Shown: positions 1 through 10,789, counted from the stretch's first letter. The stretch is DNA of 64,000 nt from Gari tellinella (GCA_922989275.2 OV277866.1:57279246-57343245), one strand, 5' to 3'. Numbers and translations are program-made. The notes: generated from the sequence alone by a model not told the origin.

Positions 1-30
1 TATAGGGAAAGAATAACAGATTCTCCACTG
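1..30 (-). repeat. Family A MITE, right end only (cut by window edge)
   Basis: The last 30 bases of a reverse-oriented family A element, ending AACAGATTCTCCACTG and followed by TA. The rest lies outside the window. It belongs to the young subfamily. Confidence 0.85.
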
Positions 31-348
31 TACATGTACGTAAACAATTTGATGGCGTGAGTTTAGCACTTTACAAAAATAATCGTTACATGTACATGAA
101 CATTGTGTATAAAACAATGATCAGTTTTATTTGCATGTATTTACCTAACGGCGTTAGATTGCATTTTTAGTGTACCAGAACTCTGTTGGTCATTGGCAAA
201 GTTGCAAAAATTACGACAAATGCAAGATTGAGGTAATTATTTGTAAACATTTGTATTAAATTATGCACATAGGGACTTAGTTATAGTGCTTGCTTAATAC
301 AACATTACCTATACATCTACATGTACGTGCAAATTGCACATGTACATA
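31..348. other. Non-coding stretch, no recognised element
   Basis: AT-rich sequence with several ACATGTA motifs. I see no gene, hairpin cassette or MITE ends in it. Confidence 0.5.
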
Positions 349-594
349 CAGTGGAGAATCTGTTATTCTTTCCCAATAAACGCGTTTACGCTAAAACTAT
401 TATTTCCAGTGCAAACAGTTTGGAGCCAGATCAGACGCCGGGTAACCCGGCGTCTGATCAGGCTCCAAACTGTTTGCCACCATGATAAACAAGAATTATC
501 AGAACTGTCCAAAAGTTGTTCTTTTCTACGTTTTAGTGCTTTGCGTTTGCGTACGTTTGCGTTTAAACGGGAAAGAATAACAGATTCTCCACTG
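349..594 (+). mobile_element. Family A fold-back MITE, full length, young subfamily (reference copy)
   Basis: A 246-bp element flanked by TA on both sides (347-348, 595-596). The ends are a 26-bp perfect inverted repeat starting CAGTGGAGAATCTG. Left subterminal block holds AAACGCGTTTACGC; right block holds GCGTTTGCGTACG and GTTTAAAC. The hairpin at 411-477 has 33-bp arms with one A-A mismatch and a one-base loop. There is no coding capacity, so it must be mobilised in trans. TA target plus CAGT ends fit the Tc1/mariner superfamily (inference from termini only). The orientation with the A-A mismatch is called plus for all copies below. Confidence 0.93.
411..477. repeat. 67-nt hairpin cassette of family A
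   Basis: Near-perfect palindrome: GCAAACAG outer stem, GGAGCC, a lone A-A mismatch, then GATCAGACGCC and apex GGGTAACCC, followed by the complement. The same structure sits in every complete family A copy and, in variant form, in families C, F and G. Confidence 0.95.
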
Positions 595-609
595 TACACA
601 TTGTCTCTG

Positions 610-876
610 CAGTAGGGAATGTTTATTTTTCCCAGTATTGAGTAAACACGTTTATAGATACGACATTGCTAAATAATTATTTCCTTTGCCATCAGCTTTG
701 AGCCAGATTTGAAGCCGGGAATTCCTGTGTCTGACCAGGCTCAAACCTGTTTGCCACTCGGATTAGAATTAATCATCAACGTTTTCAAAAGGCTGGTATT
801 TTCTTCATTTCATTTCTACACATACATGTAGTATTGCGTTTGCGTAAAGTATGAATGAATAACGTCTTTTCCACTG
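610..876 (+). repeat. Family A MITE, old diverged copy
   Basis: Starts CAGTAGGGAA and ends CTTTTCCACTG next to TA. It shows the left block, a decayed hairpin (CAGCTTTGAGCC ... GGCTCAAACCTG) and the right GCGTTTGCG block in order. It lies only 15 bp from the young copy at 349-594. Confidence 0.75.
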
Positions 877-1265
877 TAAATCAGTTCAGTGACAGAATAT
901 CGTCTCATTACATGTAAGTATTGTCGTCAATGCACTTTGGACGGGTATACTCGACGCAAGGGTCAAATGAGTTACATGTAACAGTGCAAACAGGTTTAAT
1001 TAACTACGTGCATGTACACACGGCGTACATATCGGTTAGCGCATTTCACACAGTCTGAATACGTGTCTGTGTCTATGTCATTTTAATTTGGTCAAATGAA
1101 AACCATTATATATTCTAATTGAATTCGTCCCAGGAAACAGGTTAACACACAATTTTCCTGCCCGTTTACCTTTGATTTCCCGCGCAATCGATTTGATTCT
1201 CTGACTGTAAATGTGTTCCTGGCTTTCATCAGAGTGTGGCACGAGGCTTCTGACATTTGATGTTA
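877..1265. other. Non-coding stretch, nothing recognised
   Basis: No open frame of note, hairpin or MITE end is visible. It contains scattered ACATGTA motifs. Confidence 0.5.
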
Positions 1266-1514
1266 CAGTAGAGGAAACGTTATTCTTTCACGTTTAAACG
1301 CAAACGAAACGCAAACGTATTATAATAAAATGTAGAAAATAACAACTTTTTGACAATTCGCATGCTACATATTAATTTGAGTGGCAAACAATTTGGAGCC
1401 TGATCAGACGCCGAGTTACCCGGCGTCTGATCTGGCTCCAAACTGTTTGCAATGAAAATTGTGTGTTTTTAGCATAAGCGCGTTTATAGGGAAGGAATAA
1501 TGTCTTCTTAACTG
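1266..1514 (-). mobile_element. Family A MITE, old copy
   Basis: CAGTAGAGGAAACG left end, CTTCTTAACTG right end, TA on both sides. The hairpin is intact in outline and carries the T-T mismatch of the reverse orientation; its apex is GAGTTACCC, one base off the palindrome. Confidence 0.85.
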
Positions 1515-1795
1515 TATCCTCCTACAACTCCCATTAACCTGTTTCTTCTCACGAGATTATACTCAATGGATGCTTCTACTTTTGCTCCCTTGGATATTAC
1601 ATTATCAGATACAGGGATGGTTTAGTGATAAAGCCTTCGAGAAACCATAGATAAATGATATAATTATACATGTACTGAAAATAGCAAATATTGCAGACCC
1701 AGATGAGAAACTGATTTCTATTTCTGCAGCACCAATCCACTCAAGTCATTCATTCAGCTCATTTATATACATGTACCGTACTAGTACACCCATTT

Positions 1796-2135
1796 TATGC
1801 TGTCGATCCACCCACCTATATACATATACATGTACCCGGACCATCCATCCATTCACCTGCCCTGTCGATCCATTCACCTATCCATTCATCTATCTTTTCA
1901 TCCTGTCTATCCTTTCGTACATATAGTCACTGGTTCATCCATCCGTCCGTCAAAACAACCACCCATTTACTTGTATGTCAATGAACCTAGTTCATCCATC
2001 CATCCATCCATCCATTCATCCAATCCATTCATTTATCCATATTTCCATCCAATGAGTCAATCTACATGTACCTATCGTTTCTAGTCACCGCATCATTCCA
2101 TCTGCCTTTCCACCCACCCATCCATCCACTAAATC
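1796..2135. repeat. Degenerate (ATCC)n tandem repeat
   Basis: Long run of CATCCATCCATT-like units interrupted by ACATGTAC motifs. The open frame across it is a by-product of the low-complexity sequence. Confidence 0.85.
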
Positions 2136-3020
2136 CACGTGTCTACATGTTATATTCAGTTCATCCATTTATTCATTAGCTAGTTTAAGTAATTATATAT
2201 TTTATTTCCAATTACATGTATATACAGGAAAAGGGGTTGGGACACAAGGTCTGCCAACTTAGAGTCGATTTTTCCCCTACCGTTTTACGGATACATGTAC
2301 TACAATAAATGCTACTGGAGAAAGACAATGAGAGAGCAATTGAGAAATAGGGAGATAGTGACGGGAAGAGAGAGAGAGAGAGGGGGAAATACAGAATGAG
2401 AGAGAGAGAGAAAGAGAGAGGTGCTTGTTTTCAGGCACATTGGGAAGAGTGTCAAGAAACAATTTAATTAACGAAAAAGCTACATTGGCTATACAGTAGA
2501 CCTAATGTTAAACAGTCGTTTCAAATAACAATTGAACTGTTGTCTTTGATAATGATTACAAGTTAAATTCAGTTATTCATGCAGTCAAACTATCTTTCCA
2601 AACTATCTTCCCACCCACCCTATCGCATAAGGGTTCATATAAAGCATACATGTATGCATGATATAGCTTTACCTGCTGGGCGTTAACGTGGAGAACTTAT
2701 AACAAAAAGTTTAGAATTTGTTTTATCTATTTTATAGTAATCTGTTGTTGTATCAAACAGTATCTTGTTAACAATTCTGTATCAATTCTGTATCAATTCT
2801 TATAATTCAAATTAAGTGGAGATGATGCAATTTCCCCCCAGTAAATCGAAACTAAACCAAAGGCAAATTTATTGAAATGTAGAAATGGCATTGAAAATAT
2901 TAACGAGTTATTTTAATCTGAGTTACAAACAGGGCTGAGCCTGGTCACTGTTCGCAACGAAAACAATTATTTTAGTTTGTAATCGCAATTATTGAAAAAT
3001 GATAACCATTTTTTCCCATA
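2136..3020. repeat. Mostly unrecognised sequence with a GA-rich microsatellite
   Basis: A (GA)n block lies at about 2365-2420. The remainder is AT-rich with no gene or MITE ends that I can support. Confidence 0.6.
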
Positions 3021-3267
3021 CAGTGGAGAAAACGTTATTCTTTTTTGTTTCAACGGAAACGAAACGCAAACGAAACACACTAAAATGTAGGAAATTATGA
3101 CATTTTGACAATTCTAACTAATCGTGTTATTCTCAGTGGCAAACGGTTTGGAGCCAAATCAGACGCCGGGTTATCCGGCGTCTGATCTTGCTCCAAACTG
3201 TTTGCAATTGAAACAAACGTTTAAGCGTTAACGCGTTTATTGGGAAAGAATGACGGATTCGCCACTG
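3021..3267 (-). mobile_element. Family A MITE, old copy, full length
   Basis: CAGTGGAGAAAACG left end and GATTCGCCACTG right end, flanked by TA. The hairpin has apex CCGGGTTATCCGG. The ACGAAACGCAAACG subterminal repeats are well kept. Confidence 0.88.
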
Positions 3268-3499
3268 TAGGTGCATCGTAATTATTTTAACATTTATGCC
3301 GATCGACATACATATGTACTACATTTGTATTTTCCCACGTATAATAATATAACAAGCCCGTTATACAAAACAAATACACATGTACTCTAATCTTTATACA
3401 ATGTAGCACATTTTTGCATATAGCAAAATGTGGCATAGATTCAGGGAATGTATCAACTCAACAATTTCTGTAGACATTTATCATTATTTCTGTACGAGA

Positions 3500-3590
3500 A
3501 TATCATCCGTATCAAACAGTTTGGATCCAGACAAGATGTCTAGTTCATCGGCGTCTCATCTCTGTCCTAACTATTTTCAGGAATCAGTAT
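3500..3590. repeat. Decayed hairpin cassette
   Basis: ATCAAACAGTTTGGATCC ... GATGTCTAG ... CGGCGTCTCATC followed by AACTATTTTC keeps the layout of the cassette outside recognisable family A ends. It uses the GGATCC stem type seen in families C and F. Confidence 0.6.
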
Positions 3591-3630
3591 CGCACGTTCG
3601 CCCACATTGACGTAAAGGTTAAAACGTGTA

Positions 3631-3887
3631 CAGTTTGGAAGTCGCTATTCTTTCCCAATAAACGCGTTTATGCTTTAACTTTTATTTCGTTTGCAAACAG
3701 TTTGGAGCCAGATCAGACGCCGGGTAAACCGGCGTCTGACCAGGTACATAAACGTACGAACTTGTTTGCCATTCAGATTAAGAGAGATCGCTAGACATTT
3801 CAATAATTTGTAAATTTTATACGTTTTATTGCATTGCGTTTGTGATTTTTTGCGTATAAAGAGGACAGCATAATATTTTCTCCACTG
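3631..3887 (+). mobile_element. Family A MITE, old copy
   Basis: Begins CAGTTTGGAAG (end mutated) and ends TTTTCTCCACTG before TA. The left arm of the hairpin is intact; the right arm is interrupted by a short insertion (about ACATAAACGTACG) before TTGTTTGCC. Confidence 0.8.
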
Positions 3888-4051
3888 TATACATGTAGCA
3901 GATGTTACGAGAAAGAAACAATGTCGCAACTAAAATAGAAACAATGCCATAGATCTTTCTGAAATTGACCGATATGTGTAAACTGCTTTTTTATTTGGGT
4001 TGCACATGTCACCTATATTTATACCGGACCCAGCTACTTTTCTCGCTGTTA

Positions 4052-4260
4052 CAGTGGAGAGGACGTTATTCTTTCCCAATAAACGCATTTACGCTAAAGC
4101 TTTTATTTCTTTTGCAAACAGTAACCCGGCGTCTGATCAGACTCCATGCTGTTTGCCACTCAGATCAAACAAATCGTGAGAAATTAAAAAAACAACCTAC
4201 ATTTTAAATCAGCGATTTCGTTTCAGTTGTTTTTCAACGGGAAATATTTAGGTATTCTCC
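4052..4260 (+). repeat. Family A MITE with left hairpin arm deleted to the apex
   Basis: Left end CAGTGGAGAGGACG and left block are good. The hairpin reads GCAAACAG then TAACCCGGCG, so the left arm is lost from the outer stem exactly to the apex. The right terminal repeat is decayed (GGTATTCTCC). Confidence 0.8.
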
Positions 4261-4983
4261 AATTTATTAGAGACGACCGAAGCTATAACCATTTCACCTA
4301 ATATAGTGGGCGACTATATCTCTACTCTTCCGCAAAAACGAAATTGTACAATCGTACAACGAATCGTTCATTTGTGGTTTGTAATACATATGACATCTTA
4401 AAAGCAATATAAAAGTAATACAGAAAGCTTCTATACATTGTACGAGCGTCTCTCTTTCTTTCATTTTGCTGGAAGCTGGCCTTCGACCAGGCTGCCAACA
4501 ATTTACTGTTTTTCAATCCGATAAAAAACCTTTACCCCTCTTTTTGCAACAATGTCAGAGTCGTGGGTTGTGTACAGACCCTCGATACGGAACCTTTTCT
4601 AGATCCGCGGATAATGTTCATGCAGTTGCCAAAATGTGTCATGAGCTTGAAAAACACAACGATAAATAGAAAATATGTACAATAGTTTAAGATGCATAGG
4701 CAATCTGAGACCAATGCTTATATTTCTCTTTTTATCTTTTGAAATAAGAAACACACCAATACAAATATATACATGGTATCTAAAATATATTATTTAAAAC
4801 CGGTTTATGTGAATATAAATTCTTATCTTATATCATCTTATCGTATCTATCTTATCTTATCGTATAATTTTCATTTTCCAAAGATTGCGCATGCTCTTGA
4901 ACTTCCTTGCCAGCCATTGCGTGAGTCAAATTCTTCGCAAACAAAGCTGATGTACAATGTAGATCCAGATCAGATTGCTTATA
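4261..4983. other. Unrecognised stretch with a small open frame and (ATCTT)n
   Basis: No MITE ends seen. A 67-codon open frame (4466-4669, plus) has non-repetitive composition but no family I recognise and no splice or promoter support. A degenerate (ATCTT)n run lies at about 4825-4862. Confidence 0.35.
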
Positions 4984-5245
4984 TAGTGGAGACGACTTTA
5001 TTCTTTTCCATATAAACAGAACATATAACGCAAACGCAATGAAATGAAATTTAGAAACGTCAATGTGTTGACAATGCTCATGATATATTACATATATTAC
5101 ATGTATCTGAATGGCAAACAGTTTTGAGCCTGTAAGACGCCGGCGTCTGAGCTGTCTCCAAAGTGTTTGCAATGAAAATAATCCTTTTAGATTTTTAGTA
5201 TAACGCTATTATTGGGAACGAAAATATATACCGTTTTGTCCACTA
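4984..5245 (-). repeat. Family A MITE, old copy with shortened hairpin
   Basis: TAGTGGAGACGAC left end and TTTTGTCCACTA right end. The hairpin core is reduced to AAGACGCCGGCGTCTGAG, a symmetric collapse of the apex. Confidence 0.75.
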
Positions 5246-5448
5246 CTCGAGACATAACGATTAATTGTAAAGTTTCGTCAGACGACAAGGCTCGGGGGAG
5301 AAAATGGCAAGAATGTGTTGCTGGGTCAAAGGTCGCTGACCTTTCTAGTAAACTCAGGGAAGGTTCAAATTGTTAATTAAATACATACATCATTTCCCCA
5401 CCTCTTTGTCGTTAATCTTTAACACGCGGTGCACGCAATTTTGATACT

Positions 5449-5517
5449 TTTGCGAACAGTTTTGATCCAGATGAAACGCCGAGTAACTCGGCGTCTCATC
5501 TGGATCAAGACTGTTTG
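5449..5517. repeat. Solo hairpin cassette (GGATCC/CGAG type)
   Basis: GCGAACAGTTTTGATCC, AGATGAAACGCCGAG, apex GTAAC, then CTCGGCGTCTCATCTGGATC and CTGTTTG. It carries no family A ends. Surroundings (5246-5780) show no other recognisable feature. Confidence 0.8.
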
Positions 5518-5781
5518 ACAGTTTGGTGATATTTTTCTTTTAATCATGAGAATTGTGCAGACGGAGAATTTGTGTAAACATGAACTTGTGCAGACGTAAA
5601 TAACTTTAAGGATCAAGTCAACTTATCACCTGCTTTTTGTTTCGCCCTAGGAGTAACAAACACACCTAATCTGTGTCATCTGCTGCAACAAATTAACTCA
5701 TTGTGGTTTGATGTACAGTCGAATTCGTTTAGCCCACTATTATCCCTTATCCTGTGTCTAGTTGTGAATACATGTAACTAC

Positions 5782-6010
5782 TTAACCTATTACCCCATAA
5801 ATACATACCCTTACGCCTTTCATTTATTCCCACACTGAAGAAAATAGTGTCAATTTATACAGTCATGAATTTGAGTTAAAGATAATATTTTCTATATCCT
5901 AGATGTTAGCTTAAAGCAAACTGAAAGTAAAGCAAAAAGTACCTGAAAGGCCCATAAATACGTGGTCACCTGTCATCAAACTAGACACAGGCTATGGGAT
6001 AATAGGTTAA
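5782..6010. mobile_element. Family B MITE with TTAA target (piggyBac-like ends)
   Basis: TTAACCTATTACCCCATA at the left mirrors CTATGGGATAATAGGTTAA at the right. The centre holds the family B motif GCTTAAAGCAAACTGAAAG. TTAA duplication with CCC/GGG-type ends is the hallmark of piggyBac-like elements; the class assignment is inferred from ends only. Confidence 0.75.
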
Positions 6011-6196
6011 ATCCATCTGAAAGCAAATCAACATTCTACTTTACTTTATGTCAGTTTTACATGTATCAGCTATCATCTGCTGGGGTATAGCAAATAAATA
6101 TTTCTTATGGTACATATCCGAGACTGTATAAGTTCCATGTAGAAGAATACGGTATATAGATGCGAACAAATGCGTATTTTATAGAGAAATGAGTTA
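6011..6196. repeat. Family B-related relic
   Basis: CATCTGCTGGGGTATAG ... CTTATGGTACATA ... GTTAAG resembles 12085-12330, so both are parts of one older repeat. No ends can be placed. Confidence 0.5.
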
Positions 6197-6339
6197 AGCA
6201 GTTCTCAAATATAGATAATAATTATGTGAAGACCAAGATATTCCACCATGCTGACCATCAGCGTTGACTGGTGTTCATTACATGTAAGGAAATAAGGCAT
6301 GGTGCCGCTTATAATAATAATGACAGTTAAACTATGGTT

Positions 6340-7175
6340 GGTATGGTTCATTTATATTAACAAAAGCATTTGACACGGTTGATAATAAAATCATAATGAT
6401 GAAACTTTAGGTCACCATTCTAATGCTCATTTTTGGTTTAGATCTTATTTATCTTGTAGATAACAGTGTGTTGATATTTCAAGGATACTATCCACAGTAG
6501 CCTCCATTTAATATGGTGTTCCACAAGGTTTCAGTCTTGATCCGTTGTTTTAATGTTAATTTGTGTAAATGACCTTTCAGCTGTTGTCAAGCACAATATT
6601 TTACTGTATGCAGATGATACTTGTATTCTTGTCACTGGAAATGTAAGTCTGATCACGGAGTAATTAGAGAGCTCTTATTACTCCGTGGTCTGATTTGAAA
6701 GGGATTTTACTCCATGTACTCAATCGCTAGAATTTGTGAGTGCTTGGATGGTAGATAACACACTATATTTGCTCTTAGGCAAGACAGAGTCTATTTTATT
6801 TGGTTCAAAACCCAAAGGTTAAACAAAATTCTGAATTAAATGTACTGGGGTAAGTTTTTTATATGCTAGATCTGTTAAATATTTGGATGCAGTTTTAGAT
6901 CAGACATTTTCTAGTGAAAATATTGCTAAATCAGTTATTTGCAAAGTAAATTTCAAAATAAAATTTCTTTAGAGGAAAAACGAATTACTTACAATACACA
7001 CGCTTGTTATGTATCTACTTCAATGTCATTTTGACTATGTCTGTTCTTTCTGGTACCCTGGGCTAGCCAAATACATGTACTTTAAACATAGGTTTCAAAC
7101 ATCACAAAATAAGATTATTAGGTTTGTTCTTGGTTTAGATAGAAGATCTCACATTGGAAAATAACAGTTAACTTA
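6340..7175 (+). pseudogene. Non-LTR retrotransposon reverse transcriptase, broken, first part
   Basis: Translated pieces show reverse transcriptase landmarks in order: FILTKAFDTVDN (about 6343-6385), an HFWFRSYLS-like block, a decayed GVPQG block (near 6520), VNDLSAVVKHNILLYADDT with the YADD catalytic motif at 6607-6618, then LGKTESILFGSKPK (near 6780) and VKYLDAVLD. Several frameshifts and stops separate these blocks, so it is dead. No 5' part, endonuclease or ORF1 is seen upstream, as expected of a 5'-truncated LINE. The block order and motifs resemble Jockey/CR1-like elements, but the clade cannot be fixed by eye. It continues at 7424 after a MITE insertion. Confidence 0.85.
6651..6692. 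repeat. Small hairpin inside the LINE relic
   Basis: GATCACGGAGTAATTAGAGAG faces CTCTTATTACTCCGTGGTC, giving a stem of about 20 bp. It falls between the YADD motif and the next conserved block, where the spacing looks about 50 bases too long. It begins and ends with the GATC/TCTGATT sequence seen in the solo hairpins. Confidence 0.7.
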
Positions 7176-7421
7176 CAGTGGAGAATCTGTTATTCTTTCC
7201 CGTTTAAACGACAACGTACCCAAACGCAAAGCACTAAAACGTAGAAAAGAACAACTTTTGGACAATTCTGATAATTCTTGTTTATCTTGGTGGCAAACAG
7301 TTTGGAGCCTGATCAGACACCGGGTTACCCGGCGTCTGATCTGGCTCCAAACTGTTTGCACTGCAAATAATAGTTTTAGCGTAAACGCGTTTATTGGGAA
7401 AGAATAACAGATTCTCCACTG
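7176..7421 (-). mobile_element. Family A MITE, full length, young, inside the LINE relic
   Basis: 246 bp with CAGTGGAGAATCTG ends and TA duplications at 7174-7175 and 7422-7423. Removing the element and one TA joins the flanking LINE reading frame into LTYLNWLPV, which proves the TA target and the exact ends. Confidence 0.96.
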
Positions 7422-7423
7422 TA

Positions 7424-7895
7424 TCTGAATTGGTTACCTGTGACCAAAAGGGTTGAACAGTTTATGCTCTGTCATGTTTCATAAAATTAGATACGATTAT
7501 TTCCCTTATTACTTAAATGATAATCTTAAACTTTTAAATACTGTGCATAACCACTATAACACAAGATCAAGTAAAAATGCTTGTTTAAGTGGAGATTATT
7601 CTTATTTGACTTTTTCATATTGGGCGGATTGCAAAAACCAAGGTTCGTGGTTTTGGTGGAAAATCATTTGCTTGTCACCGTCTTGAGTCTTGGAATAGTC
7701 TCCCACAGTATTTAAGGGACACCACTGACAATATGAAGTTTAAACAGTCCATCAAGAAACATCTTTTAACCATGAGATTTATAGTGTTTTGAGGTAGATA
7801 TACAGTATTTCAGTATTCTAAGTATGATTCTTCTTGATGGTTGTGTTTCAGTGAATGACATTCATTGAGACAGGACCATTGAGTAAAATCATATA
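7424..7895 (+). pseudogene. LINE reverse transcriptase, C-terminal part
   Basis: Begins in frame with YLNWLPVTKRVEQ, continues IRYDYFPYYLNDNLKLLNTV and NHYNTRSSKN, then after a frameshift GGKSFACHRLESWNSLPQYL and FKQSIKKHLLTM up to a stop near 7790. These are typical of the C-terminal domain that follows reverse transcriptase in many animal LINEs. 3' untranslated sequence begins after the stop. Confidence 0.85.
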
Positions 7896-8141
7896 CAGTG
7901 GAGAATCTGTTATTCTTTCCCGTTTAAACGCAAACGTACACAAACGCAAAGCACTAAAACGTAGAAAAGAACAACTTTTGAACAATTCTGATAATTATTG
8001 TTTATCTTGGTGGCAAACAGTTTGGAGCCTGATCAGACGCCGGGTTACCCGGCGTCTGATCTGGCTCCAAACTGTTTGCACTGCAAATAATAGTTTTAGC
8101 GTAAACGCGTTTATTCGGAAAGAATAACAGATTCTCCACTG
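7896..8141 (-). mobile_element. Family A MITE, full length, young, in LINE 3' UTR
   Basis: 246 bp with TA at 7894-7895 and 8142-8143. It is nearly identical to the copy at 7176-7421 and lies exactly 720 bases away, in the same orientation. Confidence 0.93.
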
Positions 8142-8512
8142 TAACTCTGTATAATCTTATATACCTCAATTTTACATGACTTTGTGTATGTTTCTTAATA
8201 TATATATATATCAGAAACATTATGGTATTGAAAACCTGCTAAATATTTTCATATCATTTCATTATTATTTTGTATATGTAATCAAAGCATGACTGTCATG
8301 AATCTGCCACTAGTATCGGTGCCAACAATGGAAATAAGGGAACATACATTTTCCCTTTTTGTGCAATCCTTGGTACTGGTGAGCATATCATGTGCATTTC
8401 CATGTGTATGCATTATTTGGCATAGACTGCATTACATATGTATGCATTTGTATTGCCATGTTATGCCGCTGTTGCCAAAATCAATTCAATCAATCAATAA
8501 AATAAAAACATA
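8142..8512 (+). pseudogene. LINE 3' untranslated region and tail
   Basis: Ends in CAATTCAATCAATCAATAAA followed by ATAAAAACATAG, a short (AATC)n run with an AATAAA signal that looks like a LINE 3' end. The 74-codon open frame in it is not considered a gene. Linkage to the reverse transcriptase upstream is inferred from position and strand. Confidence 0.6.
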
Positions 8513-8608
8513 GAACGTCCCATTAAAAGTTTTCTGCTTTATTTCCATCTTTCTTTAAAATGCCACCTGTCTTTACGCTGTAGGTTAGTCTTCGATTAAG
8601 TGGTTGTA

Positions 8609-8849
8609 CAATGGAGAAAATGTTATTCTTTCCCGTTTGAACACAAACGAAACGCATCGCAATATAACGTAGAAAAAGATGACTTTTCGAAAATTCTGAC
8701 TTTTTATTTTAAGCTGAGTGGCAAACAGTTTGGAACTGTTTGGAACGCCGGGTTACCTGACGTCTGATCTGGCTCCAAACTGTTTGCAATGGAAAAAATA
8801 GTTTTAGCGTAAACGCAATTATTGGGAAAGAATAACGTTTTATCCACGG
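8609..8849 (-). mobile_element. Family A MITE, old copy with duplicated hairpin piece
   Basis: CAATGGAGAAAATG left end and TTTATCCACGG right end. The left hairpin arm reads CAGTTTGGAACTGTTTGGAA then CGCCGGG: a short duplication has replaced the GATCAGA part. Confidence 0.85.
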
Positions 8850-8859
8850 TACCTTAGGG

Positions 8860-9068
8860 AAGTTGTTCCTTCCCAAATACTATTATTTCCATTGCAAAAC
8901 TGTTTGGAGCAAGATCAGACGCCGGGTAACCCGGCGCCTGATCATGCTCCAAACAGTTTGCTACTCAGATTAAAATAAATCGTCAAATTTTACAAGAACC
9001 TGTCATTCATTGCATAACATTTGCGTTTAGCTTCGTTTCAACGGTAAATACAAACATTTTCTCCACTG
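8860..9068 (+). repeat. Family A MITE, left end lost
   Basis: Starts near TTCCTTCCCAAATA, then full hairpin with apex GGGTAACCC and right end TTTTCTCCACTG before TA. It directly abuts the previous copy. Confidence 0.8.
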
Positions 9069-9305
9069 TAAGATGGGTGGCCTGCTCTACTGTATCGGAA
9101 TGGTTGGAATCGATTATATACTTACATCAAGTCACCACAGAAATCGGAAACAAATTCCGTGTCCGTATGCGTCGTCACGTTCTGAATGCCGCGATTGCCA
9201 ACGTGGGCCTAATCACCCGTAAATGCTGGTAAATAGTTCCGATCTACTGGAAATACATGTACAATGTACATGTATCCCTTAGTCTTGTATAGTAACTTTT
9301 ATGAA

Positions 9306-9585
9306 CAGTGGAGAAAACGTTTTTCTTTCCCAATAAAGGCGTTTACGCTAAAACTATTTTTTCCATTTGAAACAGTTTGGAGGCAGATCAGACACCGGGC
9401 AAAAAGTGTCATTTTCAACATTTTATTGCAATGTGGTTTTCGTTTCGATTACACAAGGGGATACGGTATTGTTTCCTCATAAAGGTGTTGATACTAGAAT
9501 AGAGTTTCAATCATTTTGAAGACTGGTCCGACACCGGCTTGAATTTCGTTATGTTTAAAGGTGAAACATAATGTTTTATCCACTG
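9306..9585 (+). repeat. Family A MITE, rearranged
   Basis: Left end CAGTGGAGAAAACG and left block are good, the hairpin stops after GACACCGGGC, and a later segment repeats CATTTTGAAGACTGG ... GACACCGGC before the right end TTTTATCCACTG. It looks like two overlapping old copies. Confidence 0.65.
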
Positions 9586-10400
9586 TGGCATAAATGTGTA
9601 GCTTTTAAGTCGGATAAGAACCAGTTAACATGTAACCCTTGCAGTCACAGTGTGATGGATACATGTTTAAACGATGCCATAAGAGTTGTCGTAGTGAACA
9701 CATTCAAATGTGGTAAACCGTTAGACTGTCATGACTGTTGAAACTGGAACTATAGGTTGGGGACTCACTTAGCATACTGATACGCTCTTACATGTCTTAT
9801 CTGACAAATAACGTTTGACCGAATGCATGCGGTATTTAAGTTTTAAAGTGTACATTGTTGTTGTAGAACAATTAATATCACAAGTTTACTAATTGGTCGT
9901 AGCTTCATATGCAATTAGTAGTGCAGTATAACCATTCTTATTTTGTCGCTGTTAACTGAAATATTATATTTGTCGTGCTGTTCATGGACCAGTACTCGCC
10001 TAAACTGATCAGACTCCGAACTGATTGTCACTCAGATTGTAATGAGATCTAAATACATGTATTGTCACTTCAAGAATCTTTCCTTTTACATGTAGCTGTA
10101 GTGTTTGCATTTAGTTTCGTTTAGATGAGAAAGAATAACGTACATGTACTATCCACTCTCTTATAGCTCTGGAAATTATTTGTTCCTTATCTTAAATGTT
10201 TGTGATTAGACACTCACCATAGGCTTGATAGTACACTGCATGTAGCTGGCGGTATGCTAACATAATGCATTGTATATGTAATATAGATTGAAATGACTAT
10301 TATGTTTACATGTACGTGTACTTTATCAAGTGCTGACGATTTACATATAAACAAGTCTATCATGGCATACTAAACGTATACATGTACAGTTATATACAAC
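9586..10400. other. Mostly unrecognised stretch
   Basis: A decayed family A right half is visible at about 10000-10155 (CTGATCAGACTCCGAACTG ... GTTTGCATTTAG ... GAAAGAATAACG ... CTATCCACT). The rest shows no gene or repeat that I can name. Confidence 0.5.
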
Positions 10401-10435
10401 TGAGCCTCTAAAACGCGCTTCTCCCTAAATCGAAC

Positions 10436-10500
10436 GAATCCCTATTTCAAAGTTAAAACGTGGCATAACCACGTTTTTACTCTGAAATAGAGATAACTTT
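10436..10500. repeat. Family E hairpin
   Basis: CCCTATTTCAAAGTTAAAACG, GTGGCATAACCAC loop region, then CGTTTTTACTCTGAAATAG. The flanks carry TCGAAC motifs typical of this family. Confidence 0.75.
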
Positions 10501-10734
10501 GATTAACTACTTTTTTAACTTTGAAACAGGGATACATGTACGTTTTATTTCAGTTCGAGTTATCTACCCTTAATTTTGAAATATTGAGTTCGATAATGGC
10601 GTTGTCTAGTCAAAAGAGTTTAACACTGTGTCCAATAATGTCAGCGTGATTGATCCGCCAAGCAAATAATATATTGTCGAATTTCGATTACTCGATGTCA
10701 CTCAAGTCTCGTGTGTCCTTAGTTGAATATCGAC

Positions 10735-10789
10735 GAGTCGAACTTGCTTAAGTCGAACGCATTCGTATTTCAATTTTCAAACGTGCTTA
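10735..10789. repeat. Family E left arm, cut at the loop
   Basis: CTTAAGTCGAACGCATTCG then TATTTCAATTTTCAAACGTG matches the left arm of family E and stops in the loop, where a family A element begins. The matching right arm is not found beyond it. Confidence 0.65.

Noticed and set aside
411..477. Bacterial-type terminators
   Set aside because: Stems are strong but no T-run follows and the hairpins lie inside eukaryotic MITEs.
411..477. MicroRNA precursor
   Set aside because: The loop is about one base and the stem nearly perfect, unlike a Dicer/Drosha substrate; an hpRNA or siRNA source remains possible.
334..615. Open frames of 60-174 codons with QTVWSQIRRRVTRRLIRLQ or LEPDQTPGNPASDQ motifs
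   Set aside because: They are six-frame readings of the family A palindrome, present on both strands at once and ending at MITE borders.
1797..2084. 95-codon open frame rich in H, P, S, I
   Set aside because: It is a reading of the (ATCC)n repeat.
4466..4669. 67-codon open frame as a host exon
   Set aside because: Composition is not repetitive, but no family, splice sites or conservation can be shown.
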